This document shows, piece after piece, positions 62,801-64,000 of a stretch of 64,000 bases of DNA (position 1 is its first letter; each line of letters opens with the position of its first letter). The translations under genes were made by a program, and so were the position numbers. Location of the stretch: NCBI RefSeq assembly GCF_002127325.2, contig NC_035433.2, positions 15,674,611-15,738,610 on the forward strand, read 5' to 3'. The notes under the pieces were generated by a model that worked only from the letters and a program-made list of their open reading frames with translations, searched no databases and was not told the DNA's origin. The DNA is from Helianthus annuus. Its lineage: Eukaryota > Streptophyta > Magnoliopsida > Asterales > Asteraceae.

Positions 62801-63182
62801 GTTTAACTTATGGACATGTTCCGGAATGTTCGTTACAGTTCGAATTGGCATACTTTCACAGTTTGTCAATTTTAGTCCCTGTACGCGAATTAACTTGGTT
62901 TTTCCATACCAAGGCCTTCAAAACTTATTTCTAAGTTATGTAAAGGTTATTTAAGGTATGTTTGAGTATATGTTGATGTTCTGGAGTATTTGTCGCATTT
63001 AAACTGAGTACGTTTACGCACCAGTTTGCGTATAATTCTCTAGAAAGCGACATAAAGTTTGAAATTGAACAAGAATTGATATGTGCAAAAGATACACATA
63101 TTTATACAAGATCCCAAGTATGAAATACAATATCTCATCGGCTTGGTATTTGTTTGATGGTCGCGGTGACACAGGTGTCACA
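59851..63182 (-). repeat. 5' LTR of G4
   Basis: 3332 bp, from TGTGACACCTGTG at 63182 to ...GGGTGTGACA at 59851 on the minus strand. It carries the GC-rich hairpin at about 62291-62333. Confidence 0.92.
60765..61073. repeat. 50-bp minisatellite, 6 units, in the G4 5' LTR
   Basis: Same unit as at 54222-54478 with one additional copy. The extra unit lies among the first three, which are nearly identical to each other. Confidence 0.9.
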
Positions 63183-63386
63183 TCTTGTTTGAGTTTCGGT
63201 TTTGGGCTTTGCTTTGGCTGTCTTTTTTGTTTGGTTGTCTTGTTTGTATTTGGGCTATGGATTGTGATGCGTGGTGTCCTAGGCTTGGCATGTCAAGTCT
63301 AGTTGGTGTGTCGTTTTGACACACCCTTGTTCTTATTTGTTTCATTTATAAAATTCATCGGGGTAACCCTTTACCCAAAAAAAAAA
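63183..63386 (+). other. L3 3' UTR end with terminal hairpin and poly(A)
   Basis: Matches the L2 3' UTR (CTAGGCTTGGCATGTCAAG-type stretch, ATAAAATTCATCGGGGTAACCC) and ends TTTACCC followed by ten A residues (63377-63386). Confidence 0.88.
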
Positions 63387-64000
63387 GGTTTTCAAAATGA
63401 CAGAAATTAATATTTCTGAAATAAAAGATTTAAATCTTACTAAACCTAAAAAATACACTTCAAGAGTTCAACAGCGATTAAACAAGAAAAAGGGTTATAG
63501 TTCTGGTTCTGGTTTTCAAAAGAAACCAAATCATAATGGTAACTTCAAAAAGAAAGGACTTGGTTTTATTCCACCTAAAAACTATAAAAATGAGAAAAAA
63601 TTTTAAAACAAAAACAGAATTTGTTTCAGGAGGAAGTGCTGAGGAAGAACAGAAGAAACCTTTCTGGAGACAATCAAATCAGGAGTTTCTTGCTGAGAAG
63701 AAGAGAAAAGGAACTGGAGTTTTTCACAGAAAGGTTACTCGAACCTGTTTTAAATGCAATGAAGCTGGTCACATTGCATGGAATTGTCCGACAAATATTA
63801 AGACAAAATAGGGAGTTCCTGAAAAACTTAAAGAAAAAGTTGTTGAGAAAGATGAACAACCAACTGAAAACTTCGAAATTTTTGAAAATTCAACTTATGA
63901 AGTTGGTGAGTGTTCAAAGAAATTTTTTTACAAAAAGAGAGCAAAAGACAATCAAATGTGGGTTGTTAAGAAGTTTGATGAGAAAGTCGGCGATGAACCT
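63387..64000 (+). pseudogene. C1 gag, segment 4 (continues off-window)
   Basis: Resumes the copia gag after L3: MTEINISEIKDLNLTKPKK, then a Lys/Gly/Asn-rich region, a frameshift in the A/T-rich run near 63600, and a second CCHC knuckle (CFKCNEAGHIAWNC, about 63746-63787). A TAG falls at 63809-63811. The same frame continues to the window end (…KKFFYKKRAKDNQMWVVKKFDEK). The enzymatic part would follow to the right. Confidence 0.85.

Larger units (their letters stand above)
53308..63182 (-). mobile_element. Gag-only Ty3/gypsy element G4
   Basis: Flanked by TCTTG (53303-53307 and 63183-63187) in the L3 3' UTR. From right to left on the minus strand: a 5' LTR (59851-63182, 3332 bp), primer site, leader, gag with two TAG stops, 1.57 kb of non-coding DNA with a 105-bp tandem repeat, and a 3' LTR (53308-56568, 3261 bp). 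There is no protease, reverse transcriptase or integrase, so any movement would depend on enzymes from another element. Confidence 0.9.
49784..63386 (+). mobile_element. LINE L3, lacking ORF1, interrupted by G4
   Basis: Plus-strand LINE that begins at the ORF2 start codon region and ends with the family 3' hairpin and a poly(A) run of ten A. Its 3' UTR is split by G4 (53308-63182). No clear target duplication is seen: the flanks are ...GGGTTTAAATG and GGTTTTCAAAATG. The copia gag frame can be read across if the LINE is removed. ORF2 is degenerate. Confidence 0.85.

Overview
The window is plant nuclear DNA made almost entirely of nested retrotransposons. I found no host gene, rRNA, tRNA or CRISPR array. 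The elements look like those of the daisy family (Asteraceae). This rests on recalled resemblance of the copia-type gag, the Tekay/Del-like gypsy polyproteins and the acidic proline-rich gag-like ORFs to Artemisia/Tanacetum/lettuce-type elements. No search was run, so the family assignment is an inference.

Layout from the left. (i) 1-2912: 5' part of a minus-strand LTR element (E0) with a frameshifted gag-like ORF. (ii) 2926-4186: part of a plus-strand 'D-type' LTR. (iii) 4187 to about 18060: a near-complete minus-strand LINE (L1) with an intact ORF2. Its ORF1 is split by a Ty3/gypsy chromovirus, G1 (9256-17247, target duplication ACTGA). (iv) 18119 to the window end: one Ty1/copia element (C1). 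Only its 5' LTR and gag region lie here, in four pieces spread over 45.9 kb, because three large insertions landed in the gag region. These are gypsy G2 (19651-31428, duplication ACAAA), which carries a truncated LINE (L2) in its 5' LTR; D1 (33373-49030, minus strand, duplication TTAAC), which carries gypsy G3 (37117-46675, duplication TGATT) in its LTR; and LINE L3 (49784-63386), which carries gag-only gypsy G4 (53308-63182, minus strand, duplication TCTTG) in its 3' UTR.

The nesting gives a relative order: C1 is older than G2, D1 and L3; G2 is older than L2; D1 is older than G3; L3 is older than G4; the D-type LTR is older than L1, which is older than G1. G1 keeps a full-length gag-pol exon 2. 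G3 keeps a 1360-codon open stretch after two early stops. G2, C1, L3, G4 and D1 are degenerate.

The most unusual observations are these. G1 carries U5 ends at both termini, because the 713 bp at its 5' end is an inverted copy of its LTR end. In G3, the primer-binding site and leader hairpin are replaced by a 229-bp copy of the DNA flanking its own 3' LTR, joined at a TCAA microhomology. G1-G3 LTRs contain an array of two alternating hairpin types whose stems covary from unit to unit. The three related gypsy elements share a short predicted intron near the start of gag. A U5/leader complementarity encloses the primer-binding site. Several families carry short-motif arrays in LTR or leader DNA.
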